A DNA stretch of 64,000 nt from Carettochelys insculpta (lineage: Eukaryota > Chordata > Testudines > Carettochelyidae). The notes beneath the pieces are model-generated. The model was not told the origin of the DNA. It made no database searches and was given only the letters and a program-made list of their open reading frames with translations. The DNA is taken from positions 66,356,001 to 66,420,000 of the forward strand of contig NC_134137.1 of the NCBI RefSeq assembly GCF_033958435.1, read 5' to 3'. Shown here piece by piece: positions 48,729-60,100 of the stretch. The number at the start of each line of letters is the position of its first letter. Position 1 is the first letter of the stretch. The position numbers were made by a program, and so were the translations under genes.

Positions 48729-49749
48729 ACCATAGAGTAGAGTTTACCTATGCAGAGAGACAAAGGATAGTACAGAGGGCCTGAGATGAAGGCTGAGGGA
48801 AAAATGAGGAGGAAGAAAGGAAGCATGGAGAGCAGGTGGAGTAAGGTTGAAGCAAAGTGAGGAAAGTGGGAGGGAAAAAGTTGGAACAGTCAGCACTGCT
48901 GAGAAACTGTCCAGAGTAACAGCTGTAAAATCCAGTCAGATGCTGTCATGGGGGCATGCTGCAGCTACTTGTCTCCTACCAGAGGATAACAGCCCCCTAA
49001 GAAAATTTTTTCAGCCGTGAAGGCTTGCTGGACCATGCCTGGTTTCAGTCTGCTTCAAATTTATGTAGATGTACGAATATTACATGTGTAATTACACCAT
49101 TGTTTAACTAAATGAGTACAGTTGTGGACAGCTAGCCACTCAGTTAACATGGACAGAATTATAATGATCATTTATAGTTTTCACCTGCAACATTACCAAG
49201 TATGGACACACAAATTAGACTGAAGCTTAGTGCCTCATAAGTGACTTCAGTAAAGCAGTTAAAAAAAATAACTTTGAAATAACTACTTTATTATAATGCA
49301 AAGATACACGCATTCCAAAGATGGGTCTGGTTGAAACAAAGCAGATGTGGGTGGAGGCTTCATTAAGATGGCTTGACCTGGAAATAAAATAAAAAACAGG
49401 ACAAGGTTTAAACAGGCTTTCCCAGTGATTTAATCATTGTGTGCCATGTCTGTGATTGTGCTTATTATGCACGGTTCATCCCATGGCTATGGATAAGTGT
49501 GTGGGGGGGGAAGGATTCTGGTATTTCCTGAGCAATTATACAGGGGCTAAGACAAATTGCGACATTCTGTTTTGATTGCTGTGACAGTAAAACACTTGAA
49601 ATTCATCAAAATAATTCTATATGTAGTATGTTCTTTATTAGCATGGTCCAAAGGTATACAGCAATATAGTTACTTTTTCTCTCTGTTAAATGTTTTTAAT
49701 TTCATGTTGATTCTTTCTGTCACATGTTTGTGTATCTGTACTGTTTATT

Positions 49750-49850
49750 TAGACTGTAAGCTGTTAGGGGCAGGGGCAATGCATTTCTTACCAGGAGAGT
49801 GCTGGACACACTTGTGGGCTGATCTTTAATGATAATAATATGAAAACAAT
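49750..49850 (+). repeat. Possible ancient L3/CR1-like fragment
   Basis: The wording agactgtaagctgttagggg, then caggggcaatgc, matches the general form of an old LINE 3' end found across amniotes. A related stretch is at 61600-61690. Confidence 0.35.
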
Positions 49851-51324
49851 ACTCTAAACATCTGCGTAAAGTCATTCAAAAAAACCACCCATCGTCGAAT
49901 AAGATTTTGCCCCTCTGTAAAGATTTTCATATGAGGATCTCAAAGAACTATCTAAATGTTAGTGGCATTTCCAGGAGTGTTAGAGTTAAATTTAAATGCA
50001 TTTCCACATGAATGTATTTTTGGGGGGGGGAGGGGGAAGATGCAACGGAGCCAGTAGGTACTCCTGGGAATGGAAACCTCAAAAATGGGTAACAGATGTG
50101 AAGCCCTGCCTTTTAAGAACACATGGCTTCTGGTGTACACACACACACAAATGTGCTGACACAGAAGCACTATAAAAGCACCCTTGAGGTCATGAAGTAA
50201 ACAACATCAAAGTCTTTTGTACCAGTCTAAAAGAAAAACAAAACCCAACAATAACCAAATGTGTATTTGAGCATGCTCATGGAGCTATAAGCCTAGGAAA
50301 TATGTTTCTCGGTATTGCTTTATGGTTTCGCTCTATCCAAATGAATTTTGTGAAGAATTAAAGCAGTCTATAATGTGGGTGTGATTTTTTTTTTTTTTTT
50401 TTTGTAGGGGCAAGAAAGCAAGAGAAAGTGAGCTTTGCACTTATGTGGGTGAGAGAAAAAAAAGAGTAGCGGTGGCACAGGGTACCAAATTTCAGGCAGT
50501 AGTTCCCTTCAGAAATAATAATTACTAAAAATGTTAATTCAATTACATTAGCAGGCCTGTGAATTAGAAGGCTTTCATTCTCATGCTGTTGTATGTGATA
50601 TTAGTTGAGCTATGCAGCTGAATAACTTGAGAATTTAATTATGACCATTATTGGTGTTTTTTAGAACATCAAAGACTTAGCTAGCAGATTCTGAAGCCAG
50701 ATGTATTATGTGACGTAAAAGGTGATCACAATTTTCTGGATATTTCTGTCATCTGTTAGGCAAAGGTGTAGTTCAGTCCTTATTTCAAGAAAATTATATA
50801 GCTTTTTATGACAGTTGCCTTTATCTCCTGGAATATTAATATGCCCTTAAGAGAACTAGTGAAAAAGAAGTACTAGTTCTTAATTAATCCAGTACAGTCT
50901 TGTTAGACTCAAAAGTTTGTGTATGTACTAAAGCAAGTAGAAAGTTGGTTTTATTTAAGACTCAAGTCTTTCTAAATGATGCAACCTAAGTAGAGGTTTT
51001 CCTTCAGAATTAATTTAGGTATATCTCTTTTCAATCCCTGTTCTCAAGTAGTGCTGTTGGGGTAAACTGATGATTACCTAGAGCATAAGCACAGCCATTT
51101 CTGCCTGTGAGTTGACAGGTGTCTTGTTTTTAAAAATAATCAAATTTGTGGATTGTTTCTTTATTATTATCTTGAAGCTATTAATGAAATATTGGATTTG
51201 TGTAGCAGTAACAGTAGGTCTCATCTCTTCTGCAGACTGCAGCCTATATGTAGAGAGTGACAGTGATGCACAGGATGGCAGAATCTGGAGAGGTAAACTT
51301 TTTATGTTAGTAGATAATGTCTTT

Positions 51325-51748
51325 CGCTACATCTACACAAGAAGCCTCTGTCGACCAAAGTCACTGTCGGAAGGGATTTCCCAGCAAAACTTCTCTCCAC
51401 AGATTGCACCTACGCATAAAAGCAGATTGAAAGAGCAATCTGCTCTATTGACAGAGAGCAGCCAGACTGCACGGCTTTCTCTTGACAGAACAGCTGACCA
51501 GAAGGTCTGCAAACAGGGCTGCCTGGTGAAGTGGAAGCTCTGTCTGTCGACAAAGGGGCCCCAGAGTATCTACCCGGCTCTTTTGTTGACAGAACACTAT
51601 TGAGAGAAGCATTATACCTGAATGGGAAGAGGTATAACGCTACCAACAGATGTGTTGGGTATTGTCAACAAACTGCTGACAAAGCACTTTTGCCGTGTAG
51701 TTGCTCAGCATTTTTTTTCCAGTGAAAGCCGCTCATGTAGATGTGGCT
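51325..51748 (-). mobile_element. Harbinger-like MITE, family Z, copy 3 (reverse, full length)
   Basis: The ends cgctacatctacacaag and inverted ctcatgtagatgtggct enclose ctgtcgacaaa-type palindromes and the gcattatacctgaatggg segment. The open frame at 51112-51603 crosses into it and is not a gene. The flanking triplets do not match. Confidence 0.7.
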
Positions 51749-53734
51749 AATTGGCAATATGTGAAAGCAGATGTATTATCCTCAAATTGTAAGACCATTA
51801 TTACTGACCAGCATAGTAGTAATGTTTTTTAGCTAGTGAGAGTCAAAACTATGTGCCCAATTCATTGGTGGAATCAGTGCATGAAAGACCTTTGACATTG
51901 GTGAAGCTGATCCCATTTACACCAGCAGAAAAATTGACTTGATGAGAACTTTAAATTTATTTCTCTTTTTTCCTCATATCTTTCTTTTTATTGATACAGA
52001 TTGGTATAAATCCCATGTAGTACATGACAGATAGGTGCCAGAAAATGGTATAAATTGGTATAGCTCCAATTTCCTCAGAATTGTTGTATCCATCACATGT
52101 TTCAAATACCCCTTATGTAAGAGTTGTTTACTTCATCTCCATAAGAACTTCTGTTAACTGTAAAACAATTTGTACAAATTTTAAAGAAAAACATATTGCA
52201 TTAAGAGAATGGTTTGAAAGATAGTTAAAAGGTACTGTACAGTAGATATTTCTTCTATGATTTGCCATAAAGGAGTTGTATTAATTGCAAAAGATCATTG
52301 TGAAAATATCCCTTTGCATGCTAGCACTGCTGGAAGAAGCTCTATAGGGATTAATCCCTCCCCGGGAGGGGAAATATTGTACCTCTTCCACCTCACAAGC
52401 CTTCTCCATTTCTATGAAGTCCCACAATAATTAAGGGAAACACCTTGTTCAAGTTTTCTTATGGCATCACATAATTTATGTGAGAAATCAATATCATATT
52501 TTAATGGAAATATATTTTGTCAGCAGCAAGATGGCATGAGGACCCATCTGGAGAAGGTGTGCCGAGTTCTTCTCCTGACATCTGTTTATTGGTCGACATA
52601 AAATTCCTGTTTTGAATCACTGCAGTGCTACAGAGCCTGACTACTCTGTTCCTTCTCTCTCTCATGGTATTCAGTATCACTGAATGAGTTGGGGAGGTAT
52701 GTTTACTTAAAAAGTATTCAAATGGAAAGAAAGATATGAACTTGAGGAAAAATATTTAAAATTCTCATATGGCACATGCTGTACAATTTAGCTCCTCTTT
52801 ATGGCAGTACATCAAATGATCTTAAAGCTGTATTTTGATATTTTAAAAGTATTAAAATTGCTAAAAATTGTCCTTTTCTAAGTATGCAGTTTAGTTGGAG
52901 AGTAATAAGCAATAACCTGAATGGCAAAATATTTGTATTTTAGAATCTAGGAAATTATGCAACAGAGTTTAAATAATAACAGGAAGACAGGTGTTTTGTA
53001 TTGGAGCTTTGGCTGGTTTGCATTCCCTTCCATCTAGGGTTTGCACATCTGAAAACATATAGTGTACCTTAGAAATTACACATTGAAATTATGCGTTATT
53101 ATTAGGAACATTAAAGTTGAAAAGTGCCAAACGGAATGCTTTTTAAGCAGTTTTACAAGAACTTGAATTTTTGTTATTCCCATATTCTTTTGGGTAAAGT
53201 ATGTCGAATTTTTGTGGAAATATCATATATAAAACTGACGTGCTATTGTTTTGAAAATTTATGTAGGCAGATGTCACCCTCACTGATAGGGGAAATGATC
53301 TCTAGTATGTTGCATGAAAGATTGAAATTTCTGTATTACACATTCTGCATTTCCCTTAGGACACAAACAAGATTCTTTGGCATTTGTCATACTTAAGTAT
53401 TTTCACAAATTTTACTAAAAAGACCGTCAACTTTCAGTCTTGCCAGCTCTCCTGATTTTTTGCAACTCTTACAATTTTGGGGTGGTTTTTTTGTTTATTT
53501 TCATGATAACGTGATAACTGGCTGCAGAGGCTCATTTCGCCCTTATTCAATATGGCCACTATCTCCTATTACTGTCATTGAGGCTGAAGCCAGCAAGATG
53601 GCTACCTTTACCCTACAATGTATCTGCGTGTGAAAGTGAGGCTGCCCTTTATAAAGCTAGCTGCTGTTTGCCAGCGGGATTGAAGTGATGCCTGCAGGCA
53701 AAATTCCTGCCACTGTACAGTTCAGGGTCTAGAT
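51749..53734. other. Unassigned AT-rich sequence
   Basis: No gene or repeat recognised. Confidence 0.4.
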
Positions 53735-54057
53735 CAGGGGTCAGCAACCCTGGCATGTGTGCCAAGAGTGGCACATGAGATAATTTTTCATTGGCATGTG
53801 TGGCAGGAGCTCAGCCCCATCCTTCCTTCCCCATGTAGCTGGGAGCTTGCTCAAAGCAATGCTGCCTGTGGATTAATAAAAGAGCAGCGCATGCTACCAG
53901 CCATCACTTAAATGGTAAAACGCTGCATCTTTATTAAGGAAGCTGTTGTAAGTAGAACTATTAGTGACTTTTAAAAATATCACCCACACTTGGACTGTGC
54001 ATAGAGGTCAAAAGGTCAAATTTTGGTACTCTGCCTGGGAAGGGTTGCTGACCCCTG
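53735..54057. mobile_element. hAT-like non-autonomous element, second copy
   Basis: The ends caggggtcagcaaccctgg and inverted agggttgctgacccctg are nearly perfect. It is the same family as 11819-12344 but opposite in orientation (atagaggtcaaaaggtcaaa) and has no SINE. The flanks gtctagat and gtccaagt agree at 5 of 8 positions and fit the hAT CTAG preference. Confidence 0.7.
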
Positions 54058-54064
54058 GTCCAAG

Positions 54065-54232
54065 TGCTTTCAATTGGGTATTCTGTCAAGAGAGGGCTGG
54101 GCAGTCTGGCCATTCTCTGTCAACAGAGGGCATTGACAGGCAGAGCCTGTATTACTTGTGGACATGTTTTGTAGACAGAGGTTCTGTTGAAAGTGACTTC
54201 TGTCAACAGAACTCTGTAGTGTAGACACAGCT
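54065..54232 (+). mobile_element. Harbinger-like MITE, family Z, copy 4 (3' fragment)
   Basis: It matches the last ~170 bp of copy 1, including gggctgggcagtctggcc and ttctgtcaacaga, and ends gtagtgtagacacagct. The left portion is absent. Confidence 0.6.
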
Positions 54233-54234
54233 AT

Positions 54235-54462
54235 AGAGAGGTAGCTGTGTTAGTCTGTATCTTCACATAACAAAAAAGCAGTCCTGTAGCACTTAAGACT
54301 CACAAAATAATTTATTAGGTGATGAATTTTCATGGGTGGACCCACTTCTTCAGATCTTTCCAGATCTGAAGAATTGGGTCTGCCCCACAAAAGCTCATCA
54401 CCTAATAAATTATTTGGTTAGTCTTTAAAGTGCTACAGGACTGCTTTTTTGTTTTTGTTTTT
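54235..54462. mobile_element. Penelope-like tail hairpin (inverted pair)
   Basis: A minus-strand tail (54235-54356) and a plus-strand tail (54361-54462) meet with only ttcc between them. Both arms are cut at the same element position (agatctgaagaa). Each arm shows the known tail wording (aataatttattaggtgatga and its complement). Confidence 0.8.
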
Positions 54463-54926
54463 AAACGATTGACTAATTTGTGAAAATTAGCAATTTGGAT
54501 GGAAGATTCAGGAGCTAGAATGAGTATGTTCATTAACAATTCCTAGATCTAGTAACGTGCATAGTTAATGAACAAGCTCACATCCAAATTCAGAGCATAA
54601 GCAGAGACAGACTCCTAAGTCATGAAATAGCACATAGCAAGCATGAAACGTAAAATGAAAAAAATTTGTGGAAAAACAAATGATCAAATATGAAGCATAT
54701 GGAGCAAACTAAATGCAAAATTAATCAATACGTGCTCTGGAGAAGACTATGATGAGATTATATTGTTTCCTTTATACTTTTTATGGGTACAGAAATGTCC
54801 TTAAGCAGCAACATATTTGTGATTAATTGATGAGGTAAACAGTGGAACCTTTATCTTTAATGAAACAGTGTGCAAAGATATTTGCATACAGTATCTAATC
54901 TTTGTGGAAAGTGGAACTTGCAGCTG
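54463..54926. other. Unassigned AT-rich sequence
   Basis: No feature recognised. Confidence 0.4.
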
Positions 54927-55269
54927 ATTATTGTCAGGGGTTTTTCATCCCTCGGGCATTATCACCCCCGTGGGTCAGGGAAAACAAGCCTTTGGCCATT
55001 AAACATCATTACAGGTACAGGTAGAATGTAAAATCACATAGGCTGCTGTTTAGCAGCCCCCTGTAATGGTCACTCTGAGTCAGTTGGTTTCCCTGGTAAC
55101 CCTGAACTCATAAACAACTCGTGACCTGGGGTTTAAAATCCAGGCACCTGATTGGGCGCAGGTGGAAAAGCCTCTAGAAGTTTCCACAGCCTAGAGGACC
55201 TATTTGAAAGCAGGCCCTCAGAATGCTTGCATGTAAATAGCCTCATGAATCATGCATGAGATCATAGGA

Positions 55270-55275
55270 TATAAG
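55270..55275 (+). promoter_or_regulatory. LTR TATA box candidate
   Basis: tataag within aggatataaggcggcg, followed by a GC-rich stretch. It is the better promoter candidate by sequence context; ctatattaatataaaa near 56534 is the alternative. Confidence 0.45.
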
Positions 55276-55526
55276 GCGGCGCAGCACAGCACCCTCCGGC
55301 CCTTGGCGCAGATACGACTCCGCTACCTGTACAGGGAGGTGCTGGCCCTTGAGGCGTCCACCAGCCCCTAGGCTAGCTGCCTCACAAAAGAGCAAAGACT
55401 TTGCAAAGAGCTCCATCCTGAGAAGACTTTGCGAAGAGCTCCTGAGTCAACACCAACACCATCCAGCAGGGTCCGCCTGCTGCGGTGACAGCTGGCAGTT
55501 TTACCTCAGCACTAAAAGAGCTAAAG

Positions 55527-55730
55527 CAGCCCTGAGGTAGATCAGGCCAGCGGCGAACTGGCCTCATCTCTAGGATGAGGTACTGCGCGCTCGCCTGTTG
55601 AAACCCAGGGTCTGCCATCTAAACAGCAAGCAGGCTCTGAGGTGGATCAGCTGGGTGGCAAACTGGCCTCACCATTAGGGTGAGGTACTGCACGCCCAGC
55701 TGTTGAAGCCCAGAGCCTGCCATCGAAGCG
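55527..55730. repeat. Tandem duplication of about 105 bp in the LTR
   Basis: ccctgaggtagatcaggcc (55527) recurs as ctctgaggtggatcagctg (55632), and the rest of the unit (gaggtactgcrcgc, agcctgccatc) follows in the same order. Confidence 0.8.
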
Positions 55731-55837
55731 GCACCCTCTCTCCCGCTGCCTGCCATCCTGCGGTAACGACACTCCCTACCGGACACGACCCACCTGCCTG
55801 ACGAGACTGCAATCACCTGGACACGTATATCGACCAC

Positions 55838-55975
55838 AAGCCTGAGGCCCAGCCTGGGCTACACAGACTATTATAGGCCTGAGGCCCAGCCCAGGCGATA
55901 AGAACTACCATAGGCCTGAGGCCCAGCCCAGGCCACATAGATTTTCACAGGCCTGAGGCCCAGCCCGGGTTATAC
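55838..55975. repeat. Short tandem repeat in the LTR (gcctgaggcccagcc)
   Basis: Four copies of gcctgaggcccagcc at a spacing of about 35-40 bp, directly visible. Confidence 0.9.
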
Positions 55976-56595
55976 AAATTATATTACTTTGGGCATTGGG
56001 TCCCCGCAACGGGGGGTTCAAAGTCGCGAATTGAACCGCGCCCCTCCTGGCCAAGAGGGGCCACACCCAGGGGCTCGACCCCAAGGCCGGGCCCAACAGC
56101 CCAGGTTTCCTTTACCATCTCAGAAAGTGTACACTTGTGTTAATAGTTTTACAGTTATAGTTAGTTAGTCAGTCATTTAGTTATAGTAAATGGTACTAGT
56201 AGCAATAATTAATTATCTAAGTGATTAGTCATAGACTGGTAACAATAGCATTTATTTAACTGACGTGTTTATATACTTAAGGAGCAGGAGGATCATCTTG
56301 GTAGAGGCTTGACCTCCCAGTTACCCTATAAACCCTGCATCCTACCTCACCCCCCCTTACCTGTCCCTGTTCTCCGAGCCCCAGCCGGGGAGGTTACACT
56401 TCCCCCTCACTCGGCTGGGAGGAGGACCTTGGCAGGCAAAGCCCCAAGGCCTCCAAGAGGCTGGCGTAGCGAACCTGCCAGGGCATTAAGGGGGAAAGCA
56501 CATTGACCTTCCCCTGCCCGGAGCTATATTAATATAAAACTACCTATACCTCTTTCCTTGAATTTCCCTTTAATCTTCCTTTTTGCCTCCAACCT

Positions 56596-56601
56596 AATAA
56601 A
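56596..56601 (+). terminator. LTR poly(A) signal candidate
   Basis: AATAAA inside cctaataaaaaacc, about 500 bp before the LTR end, in the position expected near the R/U5 border. Confidence 0.5.
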
Positions 56602-57102
56602 AAACCATCATAAAGGTTGCTTCATGGACTCTCTAGTGTATAGCATTGTAAGTGTCTAAAGAAATACTATTGTTGCAATTCAATGCATTATCAGTAATCA
56701 CTAATATATATATGGTTACTTTATAAAGAGTTGTCTACTGTTACAAGTGTCATTACTCGTTTCCCTGTTGTTTGTTCTGTTAGTAAACTTTGCAACTGTT
56801 TGCACCTACACAAGCCTTCCTCTTCCTGTCTCACCCCTCTCGCTTAAGGCCAGCCTCCTGCCTGCCAGGGAAAATTCTACCAGCCTCTCTAACGGCAGTA
56901 CAGGGCCAGTGCACAATCCCCGGGGCCTCCTGCCGGATGTGGGTGGGGGCGGCCTGCAGAGGGGCGGGGCGGCCTCTACTCGTCACCAGGTCTCCGCCGT
57001 CCCCTCCTTATCCTTGTCCCAGGCCTCTTGAGGATCCGAGCGGTATACTGGTGTGGGGTCAGTGTGGCCTTGGCCCACGACTTTGCCCGCACCAACAATT
57101 AT

Positions 57103-60100
57103 AATTCCCTAAACCAGACTAATTACAAATAAGCTGTTTATCACTCACAGCTTCCCTCTTTTTCTGCATGACAGTTACGCATGTCTCCTTTCATACACTT
57201 TGCAAATTTCCATGTACGTATGACGATGTCCAGATTTTCCATATTAATACTATCAGTACATTTTATGGTTAAAAACACTTGCTTCGATAAATAGCCTATT
57301 ATGGTAAGGGACTAAACTTTATTCTTAATATTATCAATAGATGTCAAACATCTTGGTTTTGTCACTCTGCTTTATTATTACAGATAATTCTTAAAACTTA
57401 TTAAGGGTTTGGTTCACTTGAAAATAGGCCTTTGTTGAACAATAGCTCATTTTACATAATGGTGAACAATATGCACTAATTGTGGCAAGGTGAATCATTA
57501 CACCCAAAAATTGCAGAGGAGAAAAACAGAGAAAATAATGGCACCGTACTTGAACAAACAAGTAGTGCCTCAGAGAATGAGATTTTGCACACATGACGTT
57601 AAAACAGGAAAAGAAAATGGTTTGAAAACTCATGCTAGCCCCATATGCAAGGATAAGGCATCAGCACACAAACAAACAGGAAATTGAATTCCAAACAGAC
57701 ACTAGGGCATCAATGAATGTGCTAGGCTACAGAGACTTCATGAGCATTATGTAAGAGAAGAAAATGAAATTGCAACCAAGCAAAGCTAAATTAAAATTAT
57801 GTGATGGCACAATAATATTACCACTAGGATAACATAAATTACAAGCACAACACCATAGAAAAGTATTTAGACTCAAATTTCATGTAGAAGGCTTTAATAG
57901 CAGCCCAGGACAAACTTGATGTCAGAAGCACAATTTCTGTACCCCTAGCTTCATTATAACCATCAGTGGGAGGAGGAACAGGCAAAAAAGAAGAGGGACT
58001 CTGAGGCCAAAGTTTATTGTGAGTGAAAAGTTAAAGATCTTTCAGAACTTTAACCCAGGGACCTTGTCAGGATTAAATTATTTCCTCTGGTTAAATTGCA
58101 TACTTCAAACTATGTATGTTGAACAGATAAACCATCGTTCAGATGACATAGCAGTGAATGGGTTTATATTTCACCAAAACTGCAAATATGAACATAGCAC
58201 AACAACACAGATGTGAAGAATGGTGAAATGTCCACTCTGTCAAGTCGTGATCAGTAGGATATGAGCAGGCTTATGAGTAACAAATAGATATTGGAAAAGA
58301 CTATCAAATCACCACACAACCAGGAAAAAACAAAAACAAAAAACCCAAATGCAAGATAGTGTGTCCTGTCATTGCAGGCTTTTGCGTGCTCCAACTGCAA
58401 ACGGCTACTGAAGGTGTGTACAAAGCTTTGTACAATACTGATGATAGAAAACACAGCCCTCCCAAATCCAGAGGAAAATATCCTAGTTGTAAAGCAAGTT
58501 ATTTAATTTAAAAAAAGCTGGTGTTATGTTCTATATATGATGATATAGGCTTTGTGGGATGAGGGGAGGCTAACAATGTGAATTGTATGACACTTCTGTT
58601 TGTTTGTGCCATCTCAAAGATGGTACAAAAAGTTACAGTAACTAGTATCCTAATAGGGCAGCTGTATAGTATTTGTGTGCATAGGAATTTAAAGAATTTT
58701 ACTTTCATGAATTCATTGAGTGAGAACAGCATCCAAAGGAAGAATATTAGAACATATCTGATTCTCATATAGTTCTGTTATACAACCTTAACGGTCTATT
58801 TACTGGTCGTTTATCACACTCAGGCAAAGATCCCCAAGATGTGGCACAAACGTGATCTCAGTTAAGAAAGGAAGCACATGTATTTGTTTGTGAGTGGTTG
58901 ATGAGGCAGTTCTTGTCAGCTGCAGTTAGTATGATGAAACCATTAGATATTACTAAACAGTTAAAAGAACAACAATTGAGTGGGCTCATTTGTAGGACTG
59001 AAGTAACACAAGTGAGTGGTAACTGTCTTATTTTATTCTCCAGCTAAACATGAAACTCTAAATTTTAAGAGGATTCTATATTTTGTTTAGACTTATTTTC
59101 ATGTTACATACCCTATTTAAATCTACTTTAATGAGCTGATTATACAGTAAGTTATATTTAAATTGGATTTCATGTGGCTTGAAAACATGTACAAACAGCC
59201 ACAATAAAATTTTAGTTACAGTCTCTATGTTAAAATTACTGATGTTTTACAAATTATGGTGTACACCTGAAATATATCCTTTAATCTACCTACCAACCAA
59301 CCAGGAACTTTTTGCCTGCTTACCTGCCCATATGAGTAAGGAACAAACATTTCCAGTTCCTTTTCCTATCCTGGATGTAGCTACTATTGGAGAAAGGATG
59401 GGAAGTAATTAGAAGCTGACTGTCTGAGCTGCCTTCATGCTACCAAGATTCTGAATGTGGAATGATCAGTGGTGGAGATGCACCCTATCCTGCTGCTGTT
59501 TGGGGTCAACACTGTATTACATAAGCTGCGTGCGGTACAAACTTTGTTGTTTTTAGTCCAGGGTATATTGTTTAATGGTGAAACTGAAGCTAAATACTCT
59601 TGATATTTTAAACAGCACATCTAATTGCCAACATTAGTAAATTATTTTTTTTAATTAAAGGGTAAAATTTTGGCTGTCATATATTTGTGGGGGTGTGTTC
59701 AAGAATTAAGACCCGAGTGGGGATGCAGGGAAAAGCTATTGACATGATTCTGATTCTTCCAAATCCTCAGTGAGATGACTTCATAGAATCTTTGTGGGTG
59801 CTCCAAAAATAGAGCCTCAGAGTTTTCAGAATGGTGTCTCAGGTCAGGAGATGTAGTCCATGAATATTAATCTGCACAATCCCTGATACAAACTCGTGCT
59901 CCTGCTGTAGGCAGTTTTTTTCTAACTGGGGAAAGAGGAAGCATTGATTGGGACTGGTGCCAGCCACAGTCCAAGTGAACAGTATTGTTTCTTTTGTTAT
60001 TGCGTGTCTGTTTCCTGGCCAATCTAGAATTTTTCTCCATCCATGTCTCCGATATAATTAGTGATTTGTTGTCTTGACCAGCTGGGATGCAGGAAATAAC

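Larger units (their letters stand above)
48002..51324. other. Unassigned sequence with T-runs and old fragments
   Basis: No gene. It includes T-runs (48365-48385, 48696-48726, 50385-50403) and stretches that may be ancient LINE 3' ends. Confidence 0.35.
54932..57097 (+). mobile_element. Solitary LTR of a retrovirus-like element, 2.17 kb
   Basis: It begins tgtcaggggtttttc and ends gcaccaaca, so TGT...ACA, and is flanked by attat on both sides (54927-54931, 57098-57102), a perfect 5-bp TSD. It contains a TATA box (gatataagg, 55270) and an AATAAA (56596-56601). No gag, pol or env frames and no second LTR are present, so it is best read as a solo LTR left by recombination. A second TATA-like stretch near 56534 makes the U3/R border uncertain. 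Family cannot be named from this sequence. Confidence 0.75.

Noticed and set aside
55985..56010. tgggtccccgcaac as a retroviral primer-binding site
   Set aside because: It lies in the middle of the LTR and does not continue like the 3' end of a tRNA.
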